A stretch of 32,192 bases of DNA from Flavobacterium sp. (lineage in GTDB: Bacteria > Bacteroidota > Bacteroidia > Flavobacteriales > Flavobacteriaceae): contig JADKBW010000029.1 in NCBI GenBank assembly GCA_016714905.1, positions 1 to 32,192 of the forward strand. The letters are read 5' to 3'. The notes beneath the pieces were generated by a model, which did no database searches, had not been told where the DNA came from, and saw only the letters and a program-made list of their open reading frames with translations. The position numbers were made by a program, and so were the translations under genes. Shown one piece after another: positions 23,332-30,986 of the stretch (positions are counted from its first letter, which is position 1; every line of letters begins with the position of its first letter).

Positions 23332-23392
23332 AAAAATCATTTTTTGAATTTAACAATTTCATTGTCAAATTATATTCACAAAAGATAGTTTT

Positions 23393-26341
23393 ATGAAAAC
23401 AAAGTACTTGAACAGCCTTTGCCTCACTTTCCTTTTTATCAATGTAATTACATCTCAAAATTTACTTAATAATGGGGATTTTGAAAGTGGCGGAAATGGT
23501 GTTGGTTTTAGTATCAACAGTTCATTTTACAATAATATTTCTGCACCATTTTCTGGCATAACTTCTCCTGGTAATTATGCAATTACTACAAACCCTCAAC
23601 CGATGAATACCAATTTCTTTATTTCGGGTGGAGATCACACTACTGGAACAGGAAATATGCTTGTTGTTGATGCAACCTCAACAGGCGGTGCACAAAGATT
23701 TTGGAGAGCCGGTAACAACGGAGGAGGAATCTGCGGTTTAACGGTTGGCGCAACATATACTTTTAGTTATTGGATAAAATCTGTTTCAGTGCAGGTGACC
23801 AACAATAGTACTCGAGCGGATATCGGTTATCAATTTAATAACGCCTCTAATATTACATTAATTGCGGGTTTTTCACTCGCACCACTGCCTAGTAGCGGGT
23901 GGCAACAAGTCATTTATACTTTTACTCCAACAAATAGTTGCGTCAATTTCGAGTTATGGGACAATAACATCAATGCTATTGGAAACGATTTTGCTGTAGA
24001 TGATTTTGAATTATTGGGTCCACCACAGCCTTTAACCCTAACTTATTCATCTGTAAATCCTTCTTGTCCTGGAGCCAATGACGGTTATATCATTGCTTAT
24101 GCTGCAGGCGCTAACCTACCTTATGTTTACTTCGTAGATTCACCAATTCAGTTAAATAATTCGTCTGGAGTTTTTACGGGGTTATCTGCGGGAATCTACA
24201 CTATTAGAGTCCTAGAAGCTGCAGATGGCGAAATTAGTATTAGTAATATTGTGCTTTCCGATCCACCTGATTTGGTTGTCAGTTCTCCCACAAATATTTG
24301 TTTAGGAGGAAATACCACTTTAAATGTTAGTGGCAGTGCAACAGGGTATAATTGGACAGCTTCACCGATAGACGATTCGTTGGTTGATCCTACAAGTGCA
24401 AATCCAACGGTTTCCCCGACACAAACAACTACATATACTGTAAGTTCAACAAGCTCGAGTAGTACAAACCTTATTTTTAACGGAAATTTTGATGATGGAA
24501 ATACAGGTTTTCAAACCGATTATGTTTACTATTCACCAAATAATCCAAATGGAATTCAACGTGCATACGGAATCGTAACCAACGCCAATGCTTGGGAATC
24601 TGGATTTTCAAATTGCTTCGATCATACAACTGGAAATGGAAATATGATGGTGGTTGACGGCTCTCTAGTTAATGGAGGCAATGACAAAGTTTGGTGTCAA
24701 ACAATTGCTGTTGCACCAAATCAAAATTACACCTTTAGTTATTGGATTCAAACGGTGGCAACTCCAAGTCCCACAAATATTGACATTGTAATCAATGGAA
24801 CAACCATCGGAAGTGCAGTAGCTCCATCAACCACTTGCGGATGGGTACAACGTTCTTACATATGGAATTCAGGCGCAAATACAACAGCCCAAATCTGCAT
24901 TTACGACCGCGAAACCGCCGCAAATGGAAACGATTTTGCCATCGACGACCTTTCTTTCATTGGCCCAACCATAAATTGCAATCTTTCAAAATCAGTAACT
25001 ATAACTGTTGATAATCCTACAACTCCGAGTTTTGAGCCCATCACGCCAATTTGCTCAGGACAAGTTTTAGGTCCATTGCCAACAACTTCTGCAGAAAATA
25101 TAACAGGATCATGGACGCCAGCGATTAATAATCAAGCAACGACCACTTACACTTTCACACCGAATCCTAATCAATGTGCAACGTCAACAACACTTGAAAT
25201 TGTTGTTAGTGGCAATCTAACAGCGCCTGAATTCTTTTTTGGACCAACTGAAACGTACTGTTTTGGAGCTCCTATTGATGCACCATTACCTTTACTTTCA
25301 ATTAATGGCATATCTGGAACATGGAATTTCGGTGGAATTAACACGCAACTACTAGGAAATACAACTTATACCTTTACTCCAGATGAAGGACAATGTGCCA
25401 CTACTTTTACACTAATAGTTACCGTTCAGCCTGCAATTGTTCCGCTTTTTGATTTAGTTGGTGCAGTATGTATTGGTGATCCTTTGCAACCATTACCAAC
25501 AACTTCTTTAAATAATATAACAGGTACCTGGACTCCTGCACTTAATAATATGGCAACCACTACTTATACTTTTACTCCTGATCTTAATCAATGTGCAGGA
25601 TTAACAACACTGGAAATCATAATTATTCCTGCGAATTTAGTGCCCACTTTCAATTTTGATAATGTGATTACAACTTGTTTACAACCTGTTAGTGAAGTTC
25701 CGCCAATATCACTACCCACGACTTCAGAAAATGGCATTCCGGGATTTTGGACGCCAGAATCGATAAACTATTCTACATTAGGAGTAAGTATTTATACATT
25801 CACACCAATTGTAAATACTTGTGCTTCAAGATTTGTTTTGACAGTTAATATCGTCGAAAGTCCAGAATTTACAATCAATGCAGGATGTGATGGAGACGAC
25901 TTTGTTTTGAGTTTGAATCAGAATGAAGTTTCAAATGCTGCTTTCACTTGGTATAATGCAACAAACGAAATAATCTCGAACACAGCATCGGTAATTATTA
26001 CTAAAAAAGGTGAATATAAAGTAACCGTTGTAACGGAAAATGGTTGTGAAAAAACACAAAGTATCGATGTTCCTTCTGTATATTGCAAAATTCCAAAAGG
26101 CATTTCTCCTAATGATGATGCATTAAATGACTTTTTTGATTTAAGTAATTTAAATGTAAGTGAACTAAAGATCTTCAATCGTTATGGAACAGAAGTTTAT
26201 GCTAAGACAAATTACAAAAAAGAATGGAATGGCAAAACTGACAACGGAAATGAGTTGCCCGATGGAACCTATTATTACGTAATCAATTTTGATACAGGTA
26301 AATCGAAAACAGGTTGGGTGTACATCAATAAAACATATTAA
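23393..26341 (+). CDS. Large T9SS type B surface protein (gliding-motility-associated C-terminus)
   Basis: 982 residues. The signal peptide ends near ITSQ (residue 22). Two related carbohydrate-binding-like jelly-roll modules start NNGDFESGG (about 25-210) and FNGNFDDGN (about 360-528). Each contains a DHTTGxGNM motif and ends NDFAxDDxxF/L. Between them is a SprB-like module (about 215-292, PSCPGANDGYIIAYAAG) and an Ig-like stretch with TYTVSSTSS. Four tandem repeats of about 70 residues follow (540-823). The C-terminal type B domain (about 895-982) has PKGISPNDDALNDFF, LKIFNRYGTEVY, EWNGK and PDGTYYYVI. It is probably secreted by T9SS as an adhesin or glycan-binding surface protein. Confidence 0.92.
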   Translation: MKTKYLNSLCLTFLFINVITSQNLLNNGDFESGGNGVGFSINSSFYNNISAPFSGITSPGNYAITTNPQPMNTNFFISGGDHTTGTGNMLVVDATSTGGAQRFWRAGNNGGGICGLTVGATYTFSYWIKSVSVQVTNNSTRADIGYQFNNASNITLIAGFSLAPLPSSGWQQVIYTFTPTNSCVNFELWDNNINAIGNDFAVDDFELLGPPQPLTLTYSSVNPSCPGANDGYIIAYAAGANLPYVYFVDSPIQLNNSSGVFTGLSAGIYTIRVLEAADGEISISNIVLSDPPDLVVSSPTNICLGGNTTLNVSGSATGYNWTASPIDDSLVDPTSANPTVSPTQTTTYTVSSTSSSSTNLIFNGNFDDGNTGFQTDYVYYSPNNPNGIQRAYGIVTNANAWESGFSNCFDHTTGNGNMMVVDGSLVNGGNDKVWCQTIAVAPNQNYTFSYWIQTVATPSPTNIDIVINGTTIGSAVAPSTTCGWVQRSYIWNSGANTTAQICIYDRETAANGNDFAIDDLSFIGPTINCNLSKSVTITVDNPTTPSFEPITPICSGQVLGPLPTTSAENITGSWTPAINNQATTTYTFTPNPNQCATSTTLEIVVSGNLTAPEFFFGPTETYCFGAPIDAPLPLLSINGISGTWNFGGINTQLLGNTTYTFTPDEGQCATTFTLIVTVQPAIVPLFDLVGAVCIGDPLQPLPTTSLNNITGTWTPALNNMATTTYTFTPDLNQCAGLTTLEIIIIPANLVPTFNFDNVITTCLQPVSEVPPISLPTTSENGIPGFWTPESINYSTLGVSIYTFTPIVNTCASRFVLTVNIVESPEFTINAGCDGDDFVLSLNQNEVSNAAFTWYNATNEIISNTASVIITKKGEYKVTVVTENGCEKTQSIDVPSVYCKIPKGISPNDDALNDFFDLSNLNVSELKIFNRYGTEVYAKTNYKKEWNGKTDNGNELPDGTYYYVINFDTGKSKTGWVYINKTY
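25012..25860 (+). repeat. Four tandem ~210-bp coding repeats in the type B T9SS protein
   Basis: Four units begin at about 25012, 25222, 25438 and 25639. They share the pattern C-x-G/Q ... LPTTS ... G-x-W-T-P ... TTTYTFTP ... Q-C-A ... L-x-I-x-V. Units 1 and 3 are closest (SWTPAINNQATTTYTFTP against TWTPALNNMATTTYTFTP). Unit 2 has lost the TTS core and unit 4 is most diverged. Confidence 0.75.
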
Positions 26342-26420
26342 TCAAATATCTGCTACTTAAAATCACATATAATAAAGTAAACAACCTAATTTTTCTATTT
26401 GCTTTCCTATTCAATTTATA

Positions 26421-26501
26421 ACTAATACGCTCATAATTCCTGAAAAAGTTCCCAATGATCCTGGAGGAAGTGATGCATTAAGCCTAGCACCAATAATAGG
26501 G
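26421..26501 (+). pseudogene. Possible remnant of a coding 3' end
   Basis: The frame reads TNTLIIPEKVPNDPGG and then SDALSLAPIIG. A Pro/Asp/Gly-rich stretch like this resembles C-terminal tails of Bacteroidota surface or lipoproteins (xPxDPGGSDAPL type). The frame runs from a stop near 26374 to a TGA at 26544-26546 but has no start codon. The parent gene is not identifiable. Confidence 0.25.
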
Positions 26502-26508
26502 CAAAAGC

Positions 26509-26543
26509 GTTCCGCTGACAGACGACAGTCGCGGCTGCGGAAC
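26509..26543. repeat. GC-rich inverted repeat GTTCCGC/GCGGAAC
   Basis: Seven-base perfect arms (26509-26515 and 26537-26543) enclose 21 bases that also contain GAC/GTC and CGC/GCG sub-dyads. It stands out as GC-rich in an AT-rich gap. Confidence 0.5.
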
Positions 26544-26546
26544 TGA

Positions 26547-26569
26547 GTTTTTTCTATTTTAGAAAAAAC
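26547..26569. terminator. Ten-pair A/T hairpin
   Basis: GTTTTTTCTA, a TTT loop and TAGAAAAAAC form a perfect stem. It could weakly terminate minus- or plus-strand transcripts, but there is no adjacent T-run outside the stem. Confidence 0.35.
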
Positions 26570-26857
26570 GAAAATAGGAAAATAAAATCACAATTCACCG
26601 AAAACCAGCGATTGCGTTTGTCAGCTGTTATCGCGGTTTGCGACACTTAAATCGAGCAGGGCACGAGTTCTATTCCAATATTCTAGTGCAATTCGGAAAC
26701 ACTTTTTGTTTTTCAATTGTCAAATGCTTTTCATTTCTCTTTTCATTTTTTTCTTTTTTTTAAAAGCATTGTTTTGTCAGACAAGTTGCTCACATACGAG
26801 CACAGCGAGGCAAATATCTGTTGAGTCTTTCCAATTTTAAAATTGTTTGTTTTAATC

Positions 26858-26932
26858 TGTGTGAAAAAAATCACTTTGAAAAAATTCACACAAAAAGTGT
26901 GTGAATTTTTTTCTTTTAAAAAATTTCACACA
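26858..26932. promoter_or_regulatory. 75-bp symmetric array of four TGTGTGAA motifs with a 14-pair inner hairpin
   Basis: TGTGTGAA lies at 26858-26865 and 26898-26905, and its reverse complement TTCACACA at 26885-26892 and 26925-26932. The start-to-start spacings are 27, 13 and 27, so the whole block is a dyad. Copies 2 and 3 sit in a perfect stem (26879-26892 with 26898-26911) followed by TTTTTTTC, which looks like a terminator. Outer copies 1 and 4 can pair as well. It could be a terminator for the upstream T9SS gene, an operator, or part of a repeat. Confidence 0.55.
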
Positions 26933-27151
26933 AAAAAAATCATTGAAATAATTTAGAGGCAAACTTTTAAAGTATTGGAATGCATATTGTCCAAAACCAA
27001 CGAACGTGATTGTTTACGACTAGCAAATAGGCGATAACTACTGTCTATCGTGTAGTCTTTAAAGAAGTCGTAGCTGATAGAATTGTGGGAAAAGGAATAA
27101 CAGGAAATTGAATTTACTATGAATTGTAAAGAAATTTTTTCGGGAAAACAG

Positions 27152-27168
27152 TATGCTCAAAGAGCATA
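27152..27168. repeat. Short perfect hairpin TATGCTC-AAA-GAGCATA
   Basis: Seven-pair stem with an AAA loop, flanked by CAG and TTCTG that can extend it imperfectly. It lies 125 bp before the metalloprotease start. No T-run follows, so it is not a standard terminator. Confidence 0.45.
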
Positions 27169-27292
27169 TTCTGAATTTCTGATTGTTAAGTAGAATATTA
27201 CATATTTATAGAATAAAGTAAAATATTATCATCTAACTATTTTGATTTATAGATAATTAAACTATTTTTACTCCCCGTAAATTAATAACATC

Positions 27293-30292
27293 ATGAGAAA
27301 TCAACTACTACTATTTTTTGTTTTTATTTTTTTTAACAGTTTTGCTCAAAATGCCTTATGGAATAAAGTTTCCGAACGAGATACAAAGTCATTGACTAAA
27401 ATGGATCGAGCTTCGATGCCATCTAAGTTTGAATTGTATTCTTTAAATTTAGATGTACTTAAATCCCGTTTGTCACAAGCACCCTTAGATTCTAGCACTT
27501 CTTCTTCTAATGTTATCATTCCTTTTCCAAATCCAAACGGAGAATTAGAAGATTATAAAATTTATGAAGCTCCTATTATGGAGAGAGGATTAGCGGATAA
27601 ATTTCCAAATTTAAAAACTTACACTGGAAAAAATATTAAAAATCCTGCCGAAACATTACGATTTAGTATTACTGTTTTTGGTTTACATGTCATGTCACTA
27701 TCGGGTGAAAACGGAACTTTTTATATTGATACCTATACCAAAGATCTGAGTAATTATATTGTTTATAAAAGACAAGATATAACCGCAACTAAATCTTTTC
27801 ATTGTGGTGTCATCGACTCATCTTCAGAAGAGATTAGATCGATTGAAGGTGCTATTCAAAACAGAGCAAGTGATGGTTTTTTTAGAACGTATCGTTTAGC
27901 AATGGCTTGTACTATTGAATATGCAGCTTTTCATATCACTGCGGCTGGATTAGGCGGTGGAACTTTGGCTCAAAAGAAAGCAGCTGTTTTATCGGCTATG
28001 GTGATTACAATGGCTCGTGTTAATGGTGTTTTTGAAAAAGATATGTCTTTAAGAATGAACTTAGTCGCCAACAATGATTTGATTATTTTTGTTGATTCAG
28101 ATGGTTTCGATAATGCAAATTCAAGCACATTGATTAATCAAAGTCAATCTGTAATTGATACTACTATCGGATCTGCAAATTATGATATAGGTCATACAGT
28201 AAGTACAGGTGGTGGTGGTCTTGCTCAATTGAACTCACCTTGCGGAACAGGTAAAGCAAGAGGAATTACAGGTCAAGGTACGCCAGTTGGAGATCCTTTT
28301 GATATTGATTATGTCGCACACGAAATGGGTCACCAATGGGGAGGAAATCATACACAAAATAATGCGTGTAACCGAAATGCGACTACTGCAATAGAACCAG
28401 GAAGTGCTTCAACAATAATGGGTTATGCTGGAATTTGCGCACCAAATGTTCAAAGTAATTCGGATGCTTATTTCCATACAGTAAGTATTTCTGAAATGAT
28501 TGCATTTATTGCTGGAACTGGAGGAACATGTGCTGTTGCAACTGCTAATGGGAATACTGCTCCAGTTGCAAATGCAGGAATTGATTATACGATACCAAAA
28601 GGAACGGCTTTTATTTTAAAAGGAACTGGTTCTGATGCCAATGGAGATGCTCTAACGTATTGTTGGGAGCAAACTAACAATCAAACGAGCACCCAACCTC
28701 CAACGCAAACGGCTACAACTGGTCCGAATTTTAGATCTATTGCACCAACAACTTCACCAAACAGATACATGCCACCTTTGGCAAGTGTCGTTGCAAATGT
28801 TTTGAATCCAACTTGGGAAGTAGTACCAACTGTTGCTCGAACTATGAATTTTGCTTTTACGATAAGAGACAATCGAACTCCAAATGGTGGTCAAACCAAA
28901 AGAGACGATATGGTGCTTACTGTTGCTAATGTTGGTCCTTTTTTAGTGACCAGTCCAAATACCGCTGTATCTATTATGGGAAATGTAAATCAAACCATAA
29001 CATGGGATGTTGCAGGTACAACAGCAAATGGAATTAATTGTGCTAATGTAGATATACTTTTATCCACAAATGGTGGACTTACTTTCACAACAACTTTATT
29101 GGCAGGGACGCCAAATGATGGATCACAATCAGTTACAATTCCGAATACGCCAGGTTCTACAAATCGGATCATGATTGCTGGATCAAATCATTTATTTTAT
29201 GATGTTTCCAATACCAATTTTACGATTATACCTTTTGTTGTCGATGCCATACCACCATCAGCGCCAACATTAACAGCTTCTGGAACCACTTCATTTTCAA
29301 CCAATCTCTCGTGGAGTGGCGCAACTGATAATATTGGAGTTGTTGAATATGATGTATACCGAGGCGCTATTTTAATTGGTAACACATCTTCAACTACTTT
29401 TACAGCCACAGGATTGTCGTCTTCGACTGCATATTCATTCACCGTTAGAGCAAAAGATGCTAATGGTAATGTATCAGTACCAAGTAATACTGTAACTATT
29501 ACTACCCTTGCACCTGATTTAATTCCACCAACACCACCAACACTATCAGCGTCATTAATCACAACGACAACCACAACGCTTTCTTGGTCAGGAGCAACTG
29601 ATAATATTGGAGTTACTAGTTATGATGTATACAATGGGGTAACTTTTGTAATAAATACAGCAGCAACTACTTATCTAGTAACAGGTTTATCGCCTTTAGC
29701 ATCCTATACTTTTACTGTAATAGCGAAAGATGCTTCTGGTAACTCTTCTGTTGCTAGTAATGCTGTTACAATTACAACTTTGCCTTCCTACTGCGCATCT
29801 CAAGGCAACAGTGTTGCCGATGAATTAATTGGAAACGTAACCTTGGGAACAATTAACAATACTTCAACTGGAGGTTCTGGATATACAGATTTTACGAACA
29901 TATCTACCAGTTTGGCGGTAGGAACTACTCAGACTATTTCTATTACACCGACGTGGACAGGTACTGTATATCCTGAAGGTTATGCGGTATTTATAGACTA
30001 CAATAGAGATGGGGATTTTCTTGATAGTGGAGAAACAGTATTTACACAAGCTGCTACAACTTTAACGCCAATTAGTGGCACATTTACAATTCCATTAACT
30101 GCTACCATTGGAACAACGAGAATGCGCGTTTCGCTAAAATACAACGGTATCCCTACTGCATGCGAAACTTTTCAATATGGACAAGTTGAAGATTATTCGA
30201 TTACTTTCCTACCTGCATCAACTACGCTCAATCTAAAACTTTATATTGAAGGTTACTATGACACAGTAACCAGCAGAGATCAAACCAGTTAA
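27293..30292 (+). CDS. Reprolysin-like secreted metalloprotease, main part (stop before C-terminal module)
   Basis: 999 residues up to a TAA at 30290-30292. The signal peptide ends at FAQ (about 19). A propeptide-like region is at 20-190. The metzincin zinc site HEMGHQWGGNH is at 343-353 (HExxHxxGxxH), with the Met-turn in STIMGYAG. A region with PVANAGIDYTIPKGTAF resembles a PKD/cadherin-like domain. Two fibronectin type III domains (about 655-745 and 750-830, each with TLSWSGATDNIGV or its close variant) are followed by a GEVED domain (about 865-970, VFIDYNRDGDFLDSGE, YGQVEDYSI). The final domain begins LNLKLYIEGYY and is cut by the stop. The remainder continues in the same frame. Confidence 0.9.
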   Translation: MRNQLLLFFVFIFFNSFAQNALWNKVSERDTKSLTKMDRASMPSKFELYSLNLDVLKSRLSQAPLDSSTSSSNVIIPFPNPNGELEDYKIYEAPIMERGLADKFPNLKTYTGKNIKNPAETLRFSITVFGLHVMSLSGENGTFYIDTYTKDLSNYIVYKRQDITATKSFHCGVIDSSSEEIRSIEGAIQNRASDGFFRTYRLAMACTIEYAAFHITAAGLGGGTLAQKKAAVLSAMVITMARVNGVFEKDMSLRMNLVANNDLIIFVDSDGFDNANSSTLINQSQSVIDTTIGSANYDIGHTVSTGGGGLAQLNSPCGTGKARGITGQGTPVGDPFDIDYVAHEMGHQWGGNHTQNNACNRNATTAIEPGSASTIMGYAGICAPNVQSNSDAYFHTVSISEMIAFIAGTGGTCAVATANGNTAPVANAGIDYTIPKGTAFILKGTGSDANGDALTYCWEQTNNQTSTQPPTQTATTGPNFRSIAPTTSPNRYMPPLASVVANVLNPTWEVVPTVARTMNFAFTIRDNRTPNGGQTKRDDMVLTVANVGPFLVTSPNTAVSIMGNVNQTITWDVAGTTANGINCANVDILLSTNGGLTFTTTLLAGTPNDGSQSVTIPNTPGSTNRIMIAGSNHLFYDVSNTNFTIIPFVVDAIPPSAPTLTASGTTSFSTNLSWSGATDNIGVVEYDVYRGAILIGNTSSTTFTATGLSSSTAYSFTVRAKDANGNVSVPSNTVTITTLAPDLIPPTPPTLSASLITTTTTTLSWSGATDNIGVTSYDVYNGVTFVINTAATTYLVTGLSPLASYTFTVIAKDASGNSSVASNAVTITTLPSYCASQGNSVADELIGNVTLGTINNTSTGGSGYTDFTNISTSLAVGTTQTISITPTWTGTVYPEGYAVFIDYNRDGDFLDSGETVFTQAATTLTPISGTFTIPLTATIGTTRMRVSLKYNGIPTACETFQYGQVEDYSITFLPASTTLNLKLYIEGYYDTVTSRDQTS

Positions 30293-30328
30293 AAGCCAAA
30301 TCAGGGAATCGGATCAAGTATAACAGAT

Positions 30329-30796
30329 GTGGATGATATTACAGTCGAACTCCGTAATGCTACAACGTTTGCTTTAGTCGCCACCACGAACGCAATTCTA
30401 AAAACAAATGGTACCGCAACCTGCACATTCAACACTAGTTATACGGGTTCTTACTATATTGCAGTAAAGCACAGAAGCGCAGTTGAGACCTGGAGTAATG
30501 GTTCTGTTCTATTTTCAACAAATCCAGTTTCCTATGACTTTTCAAATGCTGCAAACAAAGCTTTTGGGAATAATATGTTACAAGTTGAAACCGGAATATG
30601 GGCGCTCTTTAATGGGGATACGAATCAAGACGCTTTAGTTGACACACAAGATTATACTTCATGGGAGAGTGACTATCTTAACAGTGTTTTTGGATATACA
30701 GCAAATGATTTGAATGGCGATGGATTAGTTGACACCCAAGATTATACCATTTGGGAAAGTAATTATCTTTTGTCTGTATTTTCGTCAACACCTTAA
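30329..30796 (+). CDS. Dockerin-like C-terminal module of the metalloprotease (after in-frame stop)
   Basis: 155 residues from the first ATG, in the same frame as 27293-30292. The same-frame sequence from 30293 (KPNQGIGSSI) is also family-like, so the ATG is not a real start. A beta domain (VDDITVELRNATTFALV, then YYIAVKHRSAVETWS) is followed by two calcium-loop motifs, DTNQDALVDTQD and DLNGDGLVDTQD, each followed by YTxWESxYL. These match the DxNxDGxxDxxD loops of dockerin type I and EF-hand sequences. No standard type A or type B T9SS signal follows, and the protein ends soon after (SVFSSTP). It probably belongs to one polypeptide with the protease. Confidence 0.8.
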   Translation: MDDITVELRNATTFALVATTNAILKTNGTATCTFNTSYTGSYYIAVKHRSAVETWSNGSVLFSTNPVSYDFSNAANKAFGNNMLQVETGIWALFNGDTNQDALVDTQDYTSWESDYLNSVFGYTANDLNGDGLVDTQDYTIWESNYLLSVFSSTP

Positions 30797-30836
30797 TTTA
30801 GAGAACTCCTTTATTTTATGCTGCAGTCCAATTTTC

Positions 30837-30922
30837 TTAACTTAAGTTAAAGGTTTAAGGTATTTGAATATGCCTTGTATTTATTCATATTTCACAAGCA
30901 TATTCATGTATTAATAATACAT
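30837..30922. repeat. Cluster of three palindromes between protease and ABC exporter
   Basis: TTAACTTAAGTTAA (30837-30850) is a perfect palindrome. GAATATGCCTTGT (30866-30878) pairs with ACAAGCATATTC (30894-30905) with one bulge. ATGTATTA-A-TAATACAT (30906-30922) is a perfect dyad around one base and starts where the previous one ends. None has a clean T-run. The rest of 30797-30986 is AT-rich, and no promoter for the exporter was identified. Confidence 0.5.
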
Positions 30923-30986
30923 TATTATTACCTATAAGGTCAACCAAATAAAAATTAGATTTAAATTTACGCCTTAAATAAGCTAC

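Larger units (their letters stand above)
26342..27292. other. 951-bp gene-free block rich in dyads, with possible coding remnants
   Basis: No convincing gene was found on either strand. The first part to about 26500 is AT-rich and contains an open but start-less stretch. From 26500 to 26820 base composition becomes locally GC-richer, with several inverted repeats. From 26820 to 26935 there is the palindrome CAATTTTAAAATTG (26832-26845) and a symmetric array of TGTGTGAA motifs. From 26950 to 27110 a minus-strand frame without a start codon is open. 27119-27193 would give a 24-codon frame with no support. No TAnnTTTG promoter for the following gene was identified. The mix of dyads and broken frames suggests an insertion hot spot or dispersed repeats. 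Confidence 0.6.

Noticed and set aside
26500..26660. Integron attC site
   Set aside because: GTTATCG and nearby dyads were considered, but no paired core sites with RYYYAAC and GTTRRRY at the right ends, no cassette ORF and no integrase were found.
26858..26932. CRISPR array
   Set aside because: The motif is only 8 bases long, alternates in orientation and has too few copies. No cas gene is in the window.
27119..27193. 24-codon frame starting MNCKEIFSGKQYAQ
   Set aside because: It is too short, crosses a hairpin, has no promoter, and I cannot recognise a peptide family.
29197..29574. 125-codon antisense frame in the metalloprotease gene
   Set aside because: It is opposite the FN3 domains, where Thr/Ser-rich codons create open frames by chance. 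It shows no domain-like character.
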